Source: Acetobacteraceae bacterium (GTDB lineage Bacteria; Pseudomonadota; Alphaproteobacteria; Acetobacterales; Acetobacteraceae). Taken from it: a DNA stretch of 64,000 nucleotides. The stretch covers positions 62,001 to 126,000 of the forward strand of contig JAIXWG010000066.1 of the NCBI GenBank assembly GCA_027482245.1. The letters are read 5' to 3'. The notes below the pieces were generated by a model, which was not told the origin of the DNA, searched no databases, and worked only from the letters and a program-made list of their open reading frames with translations. Made by a program: the position numbers and the translations under genes. Shown here one piece after another: positions 8,443-16,212 of the stretch; positions within the stretch are counted from its first letter, which is position 1, and every line of letters begins with the position of its first letter.

Positions 8443-9632
8443 TGGCGGCGCTGGCGGCGGCGGCCCATGGGGCGAGCCCGGAAGCGGTCCATGCGGCGCG
8501 GCATGGCGATACGGCGGCGCGCGCCGCGGTGGCGCGGCAGGCGGGCACGCCGCCGGAACTGCTGACCTACCTGGCCGCCGACCCGGCGGCGGAGGTGCGG
8601 CGCGCCGTGGCCGCCAATGCGGCGACACCCCCGGCCGCGGACCGCCTGCTGGCGGATGACCGGGACGCGGCGGTGCGCACGGAACTCGCGCGCCGCGTCG
8701 GCCGTATGGCGCCGGCGCTGAATGCCGACGCGCAGGACCGCATGACGCGGCTGACCGGCGGCACCCTGGCCCTGCTGGTGGAGGACACGGCCGTCGAGGT
8801 CCGTGCCGCCCTGGCCGCGGTGCTGCGCGACATGCCCGACGCGCCGCGGGACCTGATCCTGCGCCTGGCGCGGGACACGGCGATGCCGGTGGCGGAGCCC
8901 GTCATCCGCCTGTCGCCGCTGCTGACCGATGACGACCTGATGGCCCTGGTGGCGGACCCGCCGGCGCCCGGCACGCGCCGCGCCGTCGCACGCCGCCCGT
9001 CGCTGACGGAGCCCGTCTCCGACGCCATCGCCGCCACGGCCGATACCGCCGCGGTCGCGGTGCTGCTGGCCAACCCTTCCGCCGCGATCCGGGAGGCGAC
9101 GCTGGATTCGCTCGTCGCGGCCTCCGGCAGCCGGCCGAGCTGGCAGGCGGCGCTGATCCGCCGGTCCCGGCTGCCGCCGCGCGCCGCCCGCGCGCTGGGG
9201 GAGATCGTGGCCGACCACCTCATCGGCCGCCTGGCGGCGCGGCCCGACCTGCCGGCCGGGCTGGCGGAATCGCTGCGGTCGCGCGTCATCGCCCGCATGG
9301 CGGAGACCGAGGGCCAGGTGGCGCCGCATGAGGCGACGCTGTTCACCGCCGCCCGCGTCGGCGACCGCGACGCGCTGCTGGAAGCCCTAGCGCGCGATGC
9401 CGCCATGACGACCGGGCAGGTGGAGGCCGCGCTGACGCTGCGCAGCGGCCGCGCGCTGGCCGGGCTCTGCCACCGTGCCGGCTGGTCGCCGGCGCTGGCG
9501 GAAGCGGTGCAGCTGGTCCTCGGCGCGCTGCCGCCGCACGAGATCGTCCGCCCCACCGCGACCGGCGGCTGGGCCATGGGCGATGCGGAGCTGGAATGGC
9601 AGGCGGAGCTGCTGGAAAGCCTTCCCGCGTGA
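8442..9632 (+). CDS. DUF2336 domain-containing alpha-helical repeat protein
   Basis: 396-residue Ala/Arg-rich protein assigned to the DUF2336 family of alphaproteobacteria, whose biochemical role is unsettled. The sequence is built of short helical, HEAT-like repeats, visible as recurring xxPPELLTYLAADPAAEVRRAVA, ADDRDAAVRTELARRV and LLANPSAAIREATLDSLV patterns, as in scaffold or adaptor proteins. It starts inside the stop of the diguanylate cyclase gene (TGATG), so the two are very likely translated together, which suggests a role in c-di-GMP signalling. That functional link is inference. No signal peptide or membrane helix is seen. Confidence 0.75.
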   Translation: MAALAAAAHGASPEAVHAARHGDTAARAAVARQAGTPPELLTYLAADPAAEVRRAVAANAATPPAADRLLADDRDAAVRTELARRVGRMAPALNADAQDRMTRLTGGTLALLVEDTAVEVRAALAAVLRDMPDAPRDLILRLARDTAMPVAEPVIRLSPLLTDDDLMALVADPPAPGTRRAVARRPSLTEPVSDAIAATADTAAVAVLLANPSAAIREATLDSLVAASGSRPSWQAALIRRSRLPPRAARALGEIVADHLIGRLAARPDLPAGLAESLRSRVIARMAETEGQVAPHEATLFTAARVGDRDALLEALARDAAMTTGQVEAALTLRSGRALAGLCHRAGWSPALAEAVQLVLGALPPHEIVRPTATGGWAMGDAELEWQAELLESLPA

Positions 9633-9750
9633 CGGTCTCGGTCTTGCGCAGCCGGAAAATACTGGACCTGTAACGTCATTGTCACCAAGCTGCCGCTGGA
9701 CATGGCCGCCCGGCAACGCGGTGGCCACGTCATGGCGTGCGGGGTGACGG

Positions 9751-10980
9751 ATGGCGGCCTGGGGCCCGGGGGCGGTTGGCGGAGCGGATGGGCGCAGGAT
9801 CTTCCCGCCGCATGCCGTCCTGCGCCACGCGCTGGACGCGCTGCGCCAGGAACAGCGGGACCGCGCCCGCGCGCTGCTGCAGCCCGTCCTGGCCACGGCG
9901 GAGCAGGCGCCGGATGCCTGCGTGCTCGCCGATCCCGCGCCCCTGCTGCGCCTGGCGCAGGACAGCAGCGCCAGCCTGGACTGGGTCGCTGGCCACCTGG
10001 CCTATGAGGTGCTGGTCGCCGCGGGGCATTCGGCCTTCATGCGGCAGCAGGAATGGATGGCGCGCCGTGCATCCCTGCAACAGGAATTCCATGCACTGTT
10101 CGAGGAGAAATCGCCCGTCGCCCGCCTGGCGGCGGTGCTGGAGAAGCGCCTGGACCGGCCGGTCCGGCACATCGCCACCGCCCGCATGCGGCCCGGCCTG
10201 GTTGCCATGGCGCTCTACCGGCATGAGGTGACGCTGGCCGGCCGGTCGCAGCCGGTGGTGCTGGTGGAGAAGGTCTTCACCGACCGGCGCACGGACCAGG
10301 TCAAGGCGGCGCAGCAGGACCTGCTGTTCCGCGCCATGCCCGCGGCCCGGTTGCTCGCCCCGGCCTATCACGGGCTGCTGCGGGAAGGGCGCTTCACCTC
10401 CAGCTTCTGGGCGATGGTGGAGGGGGAGGCGCTGCCCGTGTCCCGCTGGGACGTCGTGGTGCGCGAACTGCTCTACCGCTACTGGAACGAGGTGCCGGCG
10501 TCCGGGCTGAAGCACGGCATGCGCCTGGCGCGGCCGATGCTCGACGCGCTGCGCGCCATCGCGGGCGGGGAGATGCCGGCCGTCCTGGCGGCACATCTGC
10601 CGGACGCCGCCGCGGTGCCCGCGCGGGTGGCGGCCCGGCTGCCGGCGCTGGAGGCGCTGGTCGCCGCGATGCCGGTCTTCGTCCTGCATGACGACCTGCA
10701 TGCCGGGAACATCCTGGTGGATGCGCAGGGCGTGCCGACGGTGATCGACTGGGATCGCTGGTGGCTGGCGCCGATCGGCGCGGGCTGGCCGCTGAACACG
10801 CCGGACGCCACACCCCCGGCGCTGTCGCGCATCACCTGGGCGCGGCCGCTGCCGCCGGGCGTCGGCCCGGACGAGTTGATGGTCGTGGCGCGGATGGCGG
10901 CGGTGTTCCGCACGCTGCGCGGCGGCCGCCACCAGCAGGCGGCCCGGCACCTGGCCGCCGTGCTGGGGTGGGAGGGCTGA
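9751..10980 (+). CDS. APH-family (aminoglycoside phosphotransferase-like) kinase
   Basis: Predicted small-molecule or protein kinase of the APH/choline-kinase fold, 409 residues. The catalytic loop is FVLHDDLHAGNIL (HxDxxxxN signature) followed by the metal-binding VIDWD. The N-terminal 110 residues are helical and match no family recognised here. GGGG lies six bases before the ATG. It is the last gene of the + strand island and converges on argB with 15 bases between them. The substrate is unknown; resistance is not implied, because many APH-fold kinases act on sugars, lipids or proteins. Confidence 0.72.
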   Translation: MAAWGPGAVGGADGRRIFPPHAVLRHALDALRQEQRDRARALLQPVLATAEQAPDACVLADPAPLLRLAQDSSASLDWVAGHLAYEVLVAAGHSAFMRQQEWMARRASLQQEFHALFEEKSPVARLAAVLEKRLDRPVRHIATARMRPGLVAMALYRHEVTLAGRSQPVVLVEKVFTDRRTDQVKAAQQDLLFRAMPAARLLAPAYHGLLREGRFTSSFWAMVEGEALPVSRWDVVVRELLYRYWNEVPASGLKHGMRLARPMLDALRAIAGGEMPAVLAAHLPDAAAVPARVAARLPALEALVAAMPVFVLHDDLHAGNILVDAQGVPTVIDWDRWWLAPIGAGWPLNTPDATPPALSRITWARPLPPGVGPDELMVVARMAAVFRTLRGGRHQQAARHLAAVLGWEG

Positions 10981-10995
10981 CGCCCCCCCTCGTCC

Positions 10996-11880
10996 TCAGG
11001 CGCGGATCAGCGTGCCGGCACCCTTATCGGTGAAGAGTTCCAGCAGCACCGCATGCGGCACGCGGCCATCGAGGATGACGGCCCCCTTCACCCCACGCTC
11101 CACCGCGTAGATGCAGGTCTCGACCTTCGGGATCATGCCGCCGGAGATCCAGCCGGCCTCGATGCCCGCGCGCACCTCGGCCACCGTCATCTCCGGGATC
11201 AGGTTGCCATCGGGGCCGAGCACGCCGCGCACATCGGTCAGCATCAGCAGCCGTTCGGCATCCAGCGCGCCGGCGATGGCGCCCGCCACCGTGTCGGCAT
11301 TGATGTTGTAGGTCTGGCCCTGGCCATCGACGCCGACGGGGGCGACGACGGGCACGATGTCCGCGCCGATCAGCAGGCGCAGCACGCGGGCATCGACGCT
11401 TTCGGGTTCGCCGACGAAGCCGAGGTCCAACACCTTCTCGATGTTGGAGCCGGGGTCGCGGTAGGTGCGCGTCAGCTTCCGCGCGCGAACCAGGCCGCCA
11501 TCCTTGCCGGAGATGCCGACGGCCAGCGCGCCGGCGCGGGTGATGGCGGAGGCGACCTGCTTGTTGACGGGGCCGGCCAGGACCATCTCGACCACGTCGA
11601 GCATCGCCTCATCCGTCACGCGCAGGCCCTGGACGAAGGTGGACTGCACGTTCAGGCGCTTGAGCATGGCGTTGATCTGCGGGCCGCCGCCATGGACGAC
11701 CACGGGGTTCACGCCCACCTGCTCCAGCAGCGCGATGTCGCGGCCGAAGCGCAGCGCCGTCTCTTCCTCCCCCATCGCGTGGCCGCCATACTTCACCACC
11801 ACGATCTGGTCGTCGTAGCGCTTCAGGAAGGGCAGCGCGCCGGCGAGGATCGCCATCTGGTCGAGCGCGTCATCGGTCAT
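10996..11880 (-). CDS. argB: Acetylglutamate kinase
   Basis: Phosphorylates N-acetyl-L-glutamate in the second step of arginine synthesis. The 294-residue amino-acid-kinase fold shows VVKYGGHAM (phosphate loop), VVHGGGPQINAMLKRL (substrate glycine loop), GISGKDGGL, and the C-terminal GWISGGMIPKVETC block. The ATG at 11880 is preferred; an in-frame TTG two codons upstream could also serve. In related genomes argB follows engB directly; here a small secreted-protein gene intervenes. Arginine feedback cannot be judged from sequence alone. Confidence 0.97.
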   Translation of the reverse strand: MTDDALDQMAILAGALPFLKRYDDQIVVVKYGGHAMGEEETALRFGRDIALLEQVGVNPVVVHGGGPQINAMLKRLNVQSTFVQGLRVTDEAMLDVVEMVLAGPVNKQVASAITRAGALAVGISGKDGGLVRARKLTRTYRDPGSNIEKVLDLGFVGEPESVDARVLRLLIGADIVPVVAPVGVDGQGQTYNINADTVAGAIAGALDAERLLMLTDVRGVLGPDGNLIPEMTVAEVRAGIEAGWISGGMIPKVETCIYAVERGVKGAVILDGRVPHAVLLELFTDKGAGTLIRA

Positions 11881-11993
11881 GGTCAAGGCGTCCCCGTGCG
11901 CCCCGGGCCTTTCGCCACGGGCGGCGCGGTTTGGGACGGAACCGCGGCAGGGTCAAGGGTGTCGGCGGCGGGTGGGGCCCGCCGCCGGCCGGT

Positions 11994-12338
11994 TCAGCGT
12001 GCCTCGATCCCGCGCCGGGTCGCGATGATCTCCGACGCCTCGCAGATGTTCACACGCATCAGCTCGGCCGTCTCGCCGCTGGCCCAGACCACCTTGAAAT
12101 CATAGGCGCCGCCACGGCCGCCCGGGGTGTAGGAGACGCTGCGGCCATGCGGCAGCACGTTCTCGCCCAGGCGATCGCGGCCCCAGTTGGAGTTGGAGGA
12201 GGGGCCGAAATAGAACTCGTTCACCTGCGCGCCGGAGTTGTTCCGGAAGGTGAAGCGCGTGTCGCATTGCGCGAAGGCGGGTGCGGCGCCGGCCATGGTG
12301 GCGAGGAGGGTGGCGCCGAGCAGGAGGCGACGGAACAT
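11994..12338 (-). CDS. Small secreted protein of unknown function
   Basis: 114-residue hypothetical protein with a clear Sec signal peptide (FRRLLLGATLLATMAGAAPAFAQ), giving a mature domain of about 90 residues with two cysteines (QCDTRFTF and NICEAS) that could form a disulfide. The mature part is rich in Asn/Ser/Gly and contains a YDFKVVWASGE strand. AAGGA precedes the ATG at 12338 by about seven bases. It lies between engB and argB, normally neighbours in related genomes, and is probably a lineage-specific insertion. No family recognised. Confidence 0.65.
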   Translation of the reverse strand: MFRRLLLGATLLATMAGAAPAFAQCDTRFTFRNNSGAQVNEFYFGPSSNSNWGRDRLGENVLPHGRSVSYTPGGRGGAYDFKVVWASGETAELMRVNICEASEIIATRRGIEAR

Positions 12339-12468
12339 CGTAGGATCCTTGGCTGTGGTCGCGGCAGGCCGCGGGCGCAAGCATTGCGCAGCCAGGATGA
12401 AAGCTTGATTGACGACGTTCGTCGATCCCCGGGGGAAACAACATTTATTTCGGGGGCGCCCAGGCTTT

Positions 12469-12529
12469 GCTCAGGCCGCGAGGTGCCTTCGCTCAGGCCG
12501 CGAGGAGTCTTGTCGCTCAGGCCGCGAGG
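12469..12529 (-). repeat. Three direct copies of the engB 3' end
   Basis: The 15-mer GCTCAGGCCGCGAGG (plus strand) occurs at 12469-12483, 12491-12505 and 12515-12529. The last copy is the 3' end of engB including its stop: on the coding strand each unit reads CCTCGCGGCCTGAGC. The copies are 22 and 24 bases apart with unrelated spacers. The gene end has therefore been duplicated twice into the intergenic region. A role in transcript 3' end formation or recombination is conceivable but unproven. Confidence 0.85.
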
Positions 12530-13206
12530 CCGGCCAGCTCCGCGCGCAGCTCCGGGATTCCGAAGCCCTTCTCGCTCGACGTCACCATCACCAGCGGATG
12601 CGCCGCGGTGCGCTTCTTCACCAGCGCCTCGATCTCCGCCATCCGCTTCTTCAGCTGCGGCGGCTTCACGTCATCCACCTTGGTGACGACGATCTGGTAG
12701 GCGACAGCGGCATCGGCCAGCAGGTCCATCGCGGCGCGGTCGGCGGGCTTGGTCTCGACCCGCGCATCCATCAGCAGCAGCACGCGCCGCAGCGTCGGGC
12801 GGCCGCGCAGGAAGTCGAACATCAGGCCCTGCCAGTCCTCCTTCAGCGCCTTGCTGGCCTGGGCGTAGCCATAGCCCGGCATGTCCACCAGCGTCAGCCG
12901 GCCCTCGTCCAGGTCGAAGAAGTTCAGCTGCCGCGTGCGGCCCGGCGTGACGGAGACGCGCGCCAGCGCCTTCTGCCCCGTCAGCGCATTCAGCAGCGAC
13001 GACTTGCCGACATTGGACCGCCCGCAGAAGGCGACTTCCGGCCCGCGGATCGGGGGCAGCTGGTCGATCTTCTGGGAGGCGTAGAAGAAGGTGCAGGGAC
13101 GCGCGAAGAGGAGCCGCCCGGCCTCGATCAGCGCCGCGCGGTCCTCCTCCAGCTTCGCCTCGGCAAGGCCGCCCGCGGGAAGCGGGGCGGCCGGGGGAAG
13201 GGTCAT
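12517..13206 (-). CDS. engB: Ribosome biogenesis GTP-binding protein YihA/EngB
   Basis: Essential TRAFAC GTPase needed for large ribosomal subunit assembly. The 229-residue product contains G1 GRSNVGKS (residues 62-69), the switch region with TPGRTRQLNFF, G3 DMPG (108-111, in LVDMPGYGYA) and G4 TKVD. The N-terminal 25 residues (TLPPAAPLPAGGLAEAKLEED) are a modest extension. The ATG overlaps the yidC stop (ATGA), placing it at the 3' end of the rpmH-rnpA-yidD-yidC-engB operon. The last codons and stop lie in a 15-base unit repeated twice more downstream. Confidence 0.96.
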   Translation of the reverse strand: MTLPPAAPLPAGGLAEAKLEEDRAALIEAGRLLFARPCTFFYASQKIDQLPPIRGPEVAFCGRSNVGKSSLLNALTGQKALARVSVTPGRTRQLNFFDLDEGRLTLVDMPGYGYAQASKALKEDWQGLMFDFLRGRPTLRRVLLLMDARVETKPADRAAMDLLADAAVAYQIVVTKVDDVKPPQLKKRMAEIEALVKKRTAAHPLVMVTSSEKGFGIPELRAELAGLAA

Positions 13207-15056
13207 CCCTTCTGCCCCTTGCCGGGCGCGGCGACGGCGGGCTTGGCCGGCGGCGGGGCCGCGGGCGGGCGGGCCTGCCGCTTCTTGTCCATCTGCTGGA
13301 TCCAGTACTGCTGCGCGATGGAGAGCAGGTTGTTCCAGGTCCAGTAGATCACCAGGCCCGCCGGGAAGGAGGCCAGCATGAAGGTGAAGATCAGCGGCAT
13401 CCAGGCGAAGATCTTGGCCTGGACGGGGTCCGGCGGCGTCGGGTTCAGCTTGAACTGCAGGAACATCGTGATGCCCATCGCGATGGCCCAGGCCGGCATG
13501 TGCAGGAAGCTGGAATAGACCTCGGGATTGAAGGGCAGCAGGCCGAACAGGTTGAACAGGTTCGTCGGGTCCGGCGAGGACAGGTCGTGGATCCAGCCGA
13601 AGAAGGGCGCGTGCCGCATCTCGATGGTCACGAACAGCACCTTGTAGAGCGCGAAGAAGACCGGGATCTGCAGCAGGATGGGCAGGCAGCCCGAGGCCGG
13701 GTTCACCTTCTCCGTCCGGTACAGCGCCATCATCTCCGCCTGCGCCTTGGCGGGGTCGTCCTTGTAGCGCTCCCGCACCTCCGTCATCTTCGGCGCCAGC
13801 GTCTTCATCCGCGCCATGGAGATGTAGGCCTTGTTGGCCAGCGGGAAGAAGGCGAGCTTCAGGCAGAAGGTGAAGATCAGGATCGCGACGCCGAAGTTCC
13901 CGAAGATGTGGAACAGCCAGTCGATCGCGTAGAAGAAGGGCTTGGTCAGCCAGTAGAACCAGCCGAAGTCGATCGCCTTGTCGAAATCCTGGATGCCGAG
14001 CTGGCTCTCGTACCGGTCGAGCGTCCGCACTTCCTTGGCGCCGGCAAAGAGCCGGGTGGAGAGCATGGCCTCCGCGCCCGCGGCCACCGTCTGCGCGGCC
14101 GGCGTCGCCATGTCCACCTGCCAGCGGTCCTGGCCGCCTTCCGCGGAATGGCGATAGGCGGTGCGCACCTGCGTCGCCTGCTCCACCGGCGTCAGCGCGG
14201 CGAGCCAGTACTTGTCGGTGAAGCCGGCCCAGCCGCCGGGGCTTTCCTGTTCCACCGCCGGGCCGCGGCGCTTCTCGGCCTCGGCCCGCGCATCCTTGTA
14301 GGTCCACTCCACCAGGCGGCCGTTCAGCACGCCGACGAAGCCCTCATGCAGGATGTAGTAGCCGGCGACCTGGGGCGTCGTCTCTCGGCGCACGCGCGCC
14401 CAGGGCAGGACCTGGATCGGCTCCGCCGCGCTGTTCCGCACGGACTGGCGCGCGGTGACCATGAATTCGTCGTCGAGTTCGAGCCGGATGCGGAATTCCT
14501 GGCCCTGGCCGTTGTCCCAGCGCAGCGTGACGGGGGCGTTGGGGCCGAGCGGCCCGCCCTCCACCGTCCAGTCTGTGTCCGGGCCGGGCACCACGGTGCG
14601 GCCATCGGCGGCCGTCCAGCCCCACTGCGCGAAGTACGGGTTGGCTTCGGTGCGTGGCGCGAAGAGGCGCACCAGCGGGCTGTCCGGGCGCACCGTCTCC
14701 CGGTACCGGCGCAGCACCAGGTCATCCAGCCGCGCGCCGCGCAGGCCGATGCTGCCCTGGAGGGACGCGTTCTCCAGCCGCACGCGCTGTTCCGGCCCGC
14801 GGTTCGCGGCGGGTGCGGTGGTGGCGCCGCCGGGCGCCTGGTTGGCGACGGCGGTCGGGCCGGCGGGCACCGGCACCGCGGCGCCGGAGGCCGCGGGGCT
14901 GGCGCCGGGTGCCGCGGGGGCGGCGGCCTGCTGCTGGGCAGTGATCTCCGCCTGGCGGGCGCGCTCGGCTTCCCGCGCGGGGCGATTCCAGAGGTCGAAG
15001 ATCAGCAGGATGCCGACCGACAGGGCGATGGCGGCGAGGAGGCGCTTCTGGTCCAT
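13203..15056 (-). CDS. yidC: Membrane protein insertase YidC
   Basis: Inserts and folds inner-membrane proteins with or without SecYEG. The 617-residue product has the Gram-negative layout: an N-terminal signal-anchor helix (LLAAIALSVGILLIFDLW), an Ala/Pro-rich linker, a large periplasmic domain (about 80-350) and five C-terminal membrane helices starting at FGWFYWLTKPFFYAIDWLF. The conserved core MKTLAPKMTEVRERYKDDPAKAQ and GCLPILLQIPVFFALYKVL is present, as is a basic Ala/Pro/Lys tail. The ATG is 11 bases from yidD, and the stop overlaps engB. Confidence 0.97.
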   Translation of the reverse strand: MDQKRLLAAIALSVGILLIFDLWNRPAREAERARQAEITAQQQAAAPAAPGASPAASGAAVPVPAGPTAVANQAPGGATTAPAANRGPEQRVRLENASLQGSIGLRGARLDDLVLRRYRETVRPDSPLVRLFAPRTEANPYFAQWGWTAADGRTVVPGPDTDWTVEGGPLGPNAPVTLRWDNGQGQEFRIRLELDDEFMVTARQSVRNSAAEPIQVLPWARVRRETTPQVAGYYILHEGFVGVLNGRLVEWTYKDARAEAEKRRGPAVEQESPGGWAGFTDKYWLAALTPVEQATQVRTAYRHSAEGGQDRWQVDMATPAAQTVAAGAEAMLSTRLFAGAKEVRTLDRYESQLGIQDFDKAIDFGWFYWLTKPFFYAIDWLFHIFGNFGVAILIFTFCLKLAFFPLANKAYISMARMKTLAPKMTEVRERYKDDPAKAQAEMMALYRTEKVNPASGCLPILLQIPVFFALYKVLFVTIEMRHAPFFGWIHDLSSPDPTNLFNLFGLLPFNPEVYSSFLHMPAWAIAMGITMFLQFKLNPTPPDPVQAKIFAWMPLIFTFMLASFPAGLVIYWTWNNLLSIAQQYWIQQMDKKRQARPPAAPPPAKPAVAAPGKGQKG

Positions 15057-15067
15057 GACGGCCTGGT

Positions 15068-15346
15068 TCAGCCTTTCGTCACGCCGGCGGCAGCGGGATT
15101 CGCGCCGGCGGCGTTCGGGGAGGAGGATGGCGGCACCGGGTCGTAGCCACCCGGATGCCAGGGGTTGCAGCGCAGGATGCGGCGGGCGGTCAACCAGGAC
15201 CCCTTCAACGCCCCATGCGCCGCGACGGCTTCAAGCCCGTAGTCGCTGCAATGCGGCAGGAAGCGGCAGTTGCAGCCGATGATCGGGCGCAGCGTGTACT
15301 GGTAAGTGCGGATGGCGCCGCGCAGCAGGTGCTGCTGGGGGGTCAC
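15068..15346 (-). CDS. yidD: Membrane protein insertion efficiency factor YidD
   Basis: Small amphipathic membrane-associated protein (92 residues) that assists YidC-dependent insertion. It has the family pattern YQYTLRPIIGCNCRFLPHCSDYG with clustered cysteines and the RCNPWHPGGYDPVP block. The C-terminal tail is Ser/Pro/Ala-rich and dispensable-looking. Translation starts at a GTG that overlaps the rnpA stop (GTGA), indicating coupling. It lies between rnpA and yidC, as in most bacteria. Confidence 0.95.
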   Translation of the reverse strand: MTPQQHLLRGAIRTYQYTLRPIIGCNCRFLPHCSDYGLEAVAAHGALKGSWLTARRILRCNPWHPGGYDPVPPSSSPNAAGANPAAAGVTKG

Positions 15347-15714
15347 GGCACGGCGTCCACGGGCCGCGGGCTGCCCACCCGGAGCCCCGCCTGCTTCAGC
15401 GCGCCGCGCAGGTCGCCGACCAGGGTGCGGAAATCCCGCGTCGCCGTGGCGTCCCGCCCGATCAGCACCAGGTCGTAGCCCTCGGGCGCGCCCTCGGCCA
15501 GCAACAGGCGCGCCGCCTCCCGCAGCCTGCGACGCGCGCGGTTGCGGGTGACGGCGTTGCCGATCTTCTTCGTCGTCGTGAAGCCGACGCGCAGCGGCGC
15601 CTCGGTCCCCGCGAGGACCTGCAGCACGAGCCCCGGCCGCGCCACGCGGGTGCCGCGGGAGGAGACGCGCTGGAACTCGCGGCGCTGCTTCAGTCGCGGC
15701 GGGCGCGCCGGCAT
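15343..15714 (-). CDS. rnpA: Ribonuclease P protein component
   Basis: Protein subunit of RNase P, which with the RNA subunit removes 5' leaders from tRNA precursors. The 123-residue basic protein contains the RNR motif (NAVTRNRARRRLREAARL) and the N-terminal LKQRREFQRV...RVGFTTTKKIG block. The ATG at 15714 is preferred; the open frame extends upstream but overlaps rpmH. The stop is embedded in the GTG start of yidD. rpmH lies 25 bases upstream. Confidence 0.95.
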   Translation of the reverse strand: MPARPPRLKQRREFQRVSSRGTRVARPGLVLQVLAGTEAPLRVGFTTTKKIGNAVTRNRARRRLREAARLLLAEGAPEGYDLVLIGRDATATRDFRTLVGDLRGALKQAGLRVGSPRPVDAVP

Positions 15715-15739
15715 GGCACTGGCCTCGCCCGCGCCGCGA

Positions 15740-15874
15740 TCAGGCAGAGAGCTTCTTGCGGCCCTTGGCGCGGCGGTTCGCCAGCACCTTGCGGCCGCCC
15801 ACGGTCTCCGTGCGGGCGCGGAAACCATGGCGGCGCTTCCGGACGAGCTTCGAGGGCTGATAGGTACGCTTCAC
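15740..15874 (-). CDS. rpmH: 50S ribosomal protein L34 (GTG start)
   Basis: 44-residue, very basic large-subunit protein, read as V/M-KRTYQPSKLVRKRRHGFRA ... ANRRAKGRKKLSA, a near-invariant family sequence. The start is GTG: plus-strand bases 15872-15874 are CAC. It is preceded by GGGAG four bases upstream. The gene opens the rpmH-rnpA-yidD-yidC-engB operon, with a promoter candidate about 140 bases upstream. It is easy to miss because of its size and non-ATG start. Confidence 0.96.
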   Translation of the reverse strand: MKRTYQPSKLVRKRRHGFRARTETVGGRKVLANRRAKGRKKLSA

Positions 15875-16011
15875 GACACACTCCCGCGGTGACCGGGCCC
15901 GTACACCGCCGCGGGGAAGCCCCGGTGGCGCCGACGATCCGGCAGGTATCTCTAAGGGATCGTCATGGCGGCCGCGATTGACCCAGGGCGCGCCCCGACG
16001 AAGGCCCGGAC

Positions 16012-16040
16012 GTATAGGGAGGGGGCCGCCCCGCCGTCAA
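16012..16040 (-). promoter_or_regulatory. Candidate sigma-70 promoter of rpmH operon
   Basis: Minus strand TTGACG (16040-16035), a 17-base spacer, then CTATAC (16017-16012). The -35 differs from consensus at one position and the spacing is ideal. Transcription would start near 16005, giving an rpmH leader of about 130 bases. This is pattern matching only; no transcript data are available. Confidence 0.55.
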
Positions 16041-16155
16041 CCGCGCGAGGGGGGCGGGGCGGGGGGGAAGTCAGCTTCTGGCCATAAATCGGGGTGAGGG
16101 GCCGGCCTGGACGGAAGAAGGCCGCGCCGGACCCCCACCCCGACCAGCCTTCGGC

Positions 16156-16192
16156 GTCGCGGCAGTGCCGCGACCCCCCGGAAGCCCGGGGG
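16156..16192 (-). terminator. Paired GC hairpins downstream of hpf
   Basis: Two adjacent hairpins: GTCGCGG / CCGCGAC (16156-16174, five-base loop) and CCCCCGG / CCGGGGG (16175-16192, four-base loop). They lie 20-57 bases beyond the hpf stop on the minus strand. No U-run follows, so a classical intrinsic terminator is not supported; they may stabilise the 3' end of the lpt-rpoN-hpf transcript or assist Rho-dependent ending. Confidence 0.4.
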
Positions 16193-16212
16193 ATCTGGCA
16201 GGGACTCGGTCC

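Larger units (their letters stand above)
15875..16212. other. 338-base intergenic region between rpmH and hpf
   Basis: Holds the rpmH promoter candidate (16012-16040, minus strand), an untranslated leader of about 130 bases, and two neighbouring hairpins at 16156-16192 just beyond the hpf stop. No further coding sequence was recognised; the middle (about 16040-16150) is G/C homopolymer-rich without clear signals. A DnaA-box cluster was looked for because rpmH often borders oriC, and none was seen. Confidence 0.6.

Noticed and set aside
15875..16212. Replication origin next to rpmH
   Set aside because: No dnaA or dnaN gene, no cluster of DnaA boxes and no AT-rich unwinding region were found.
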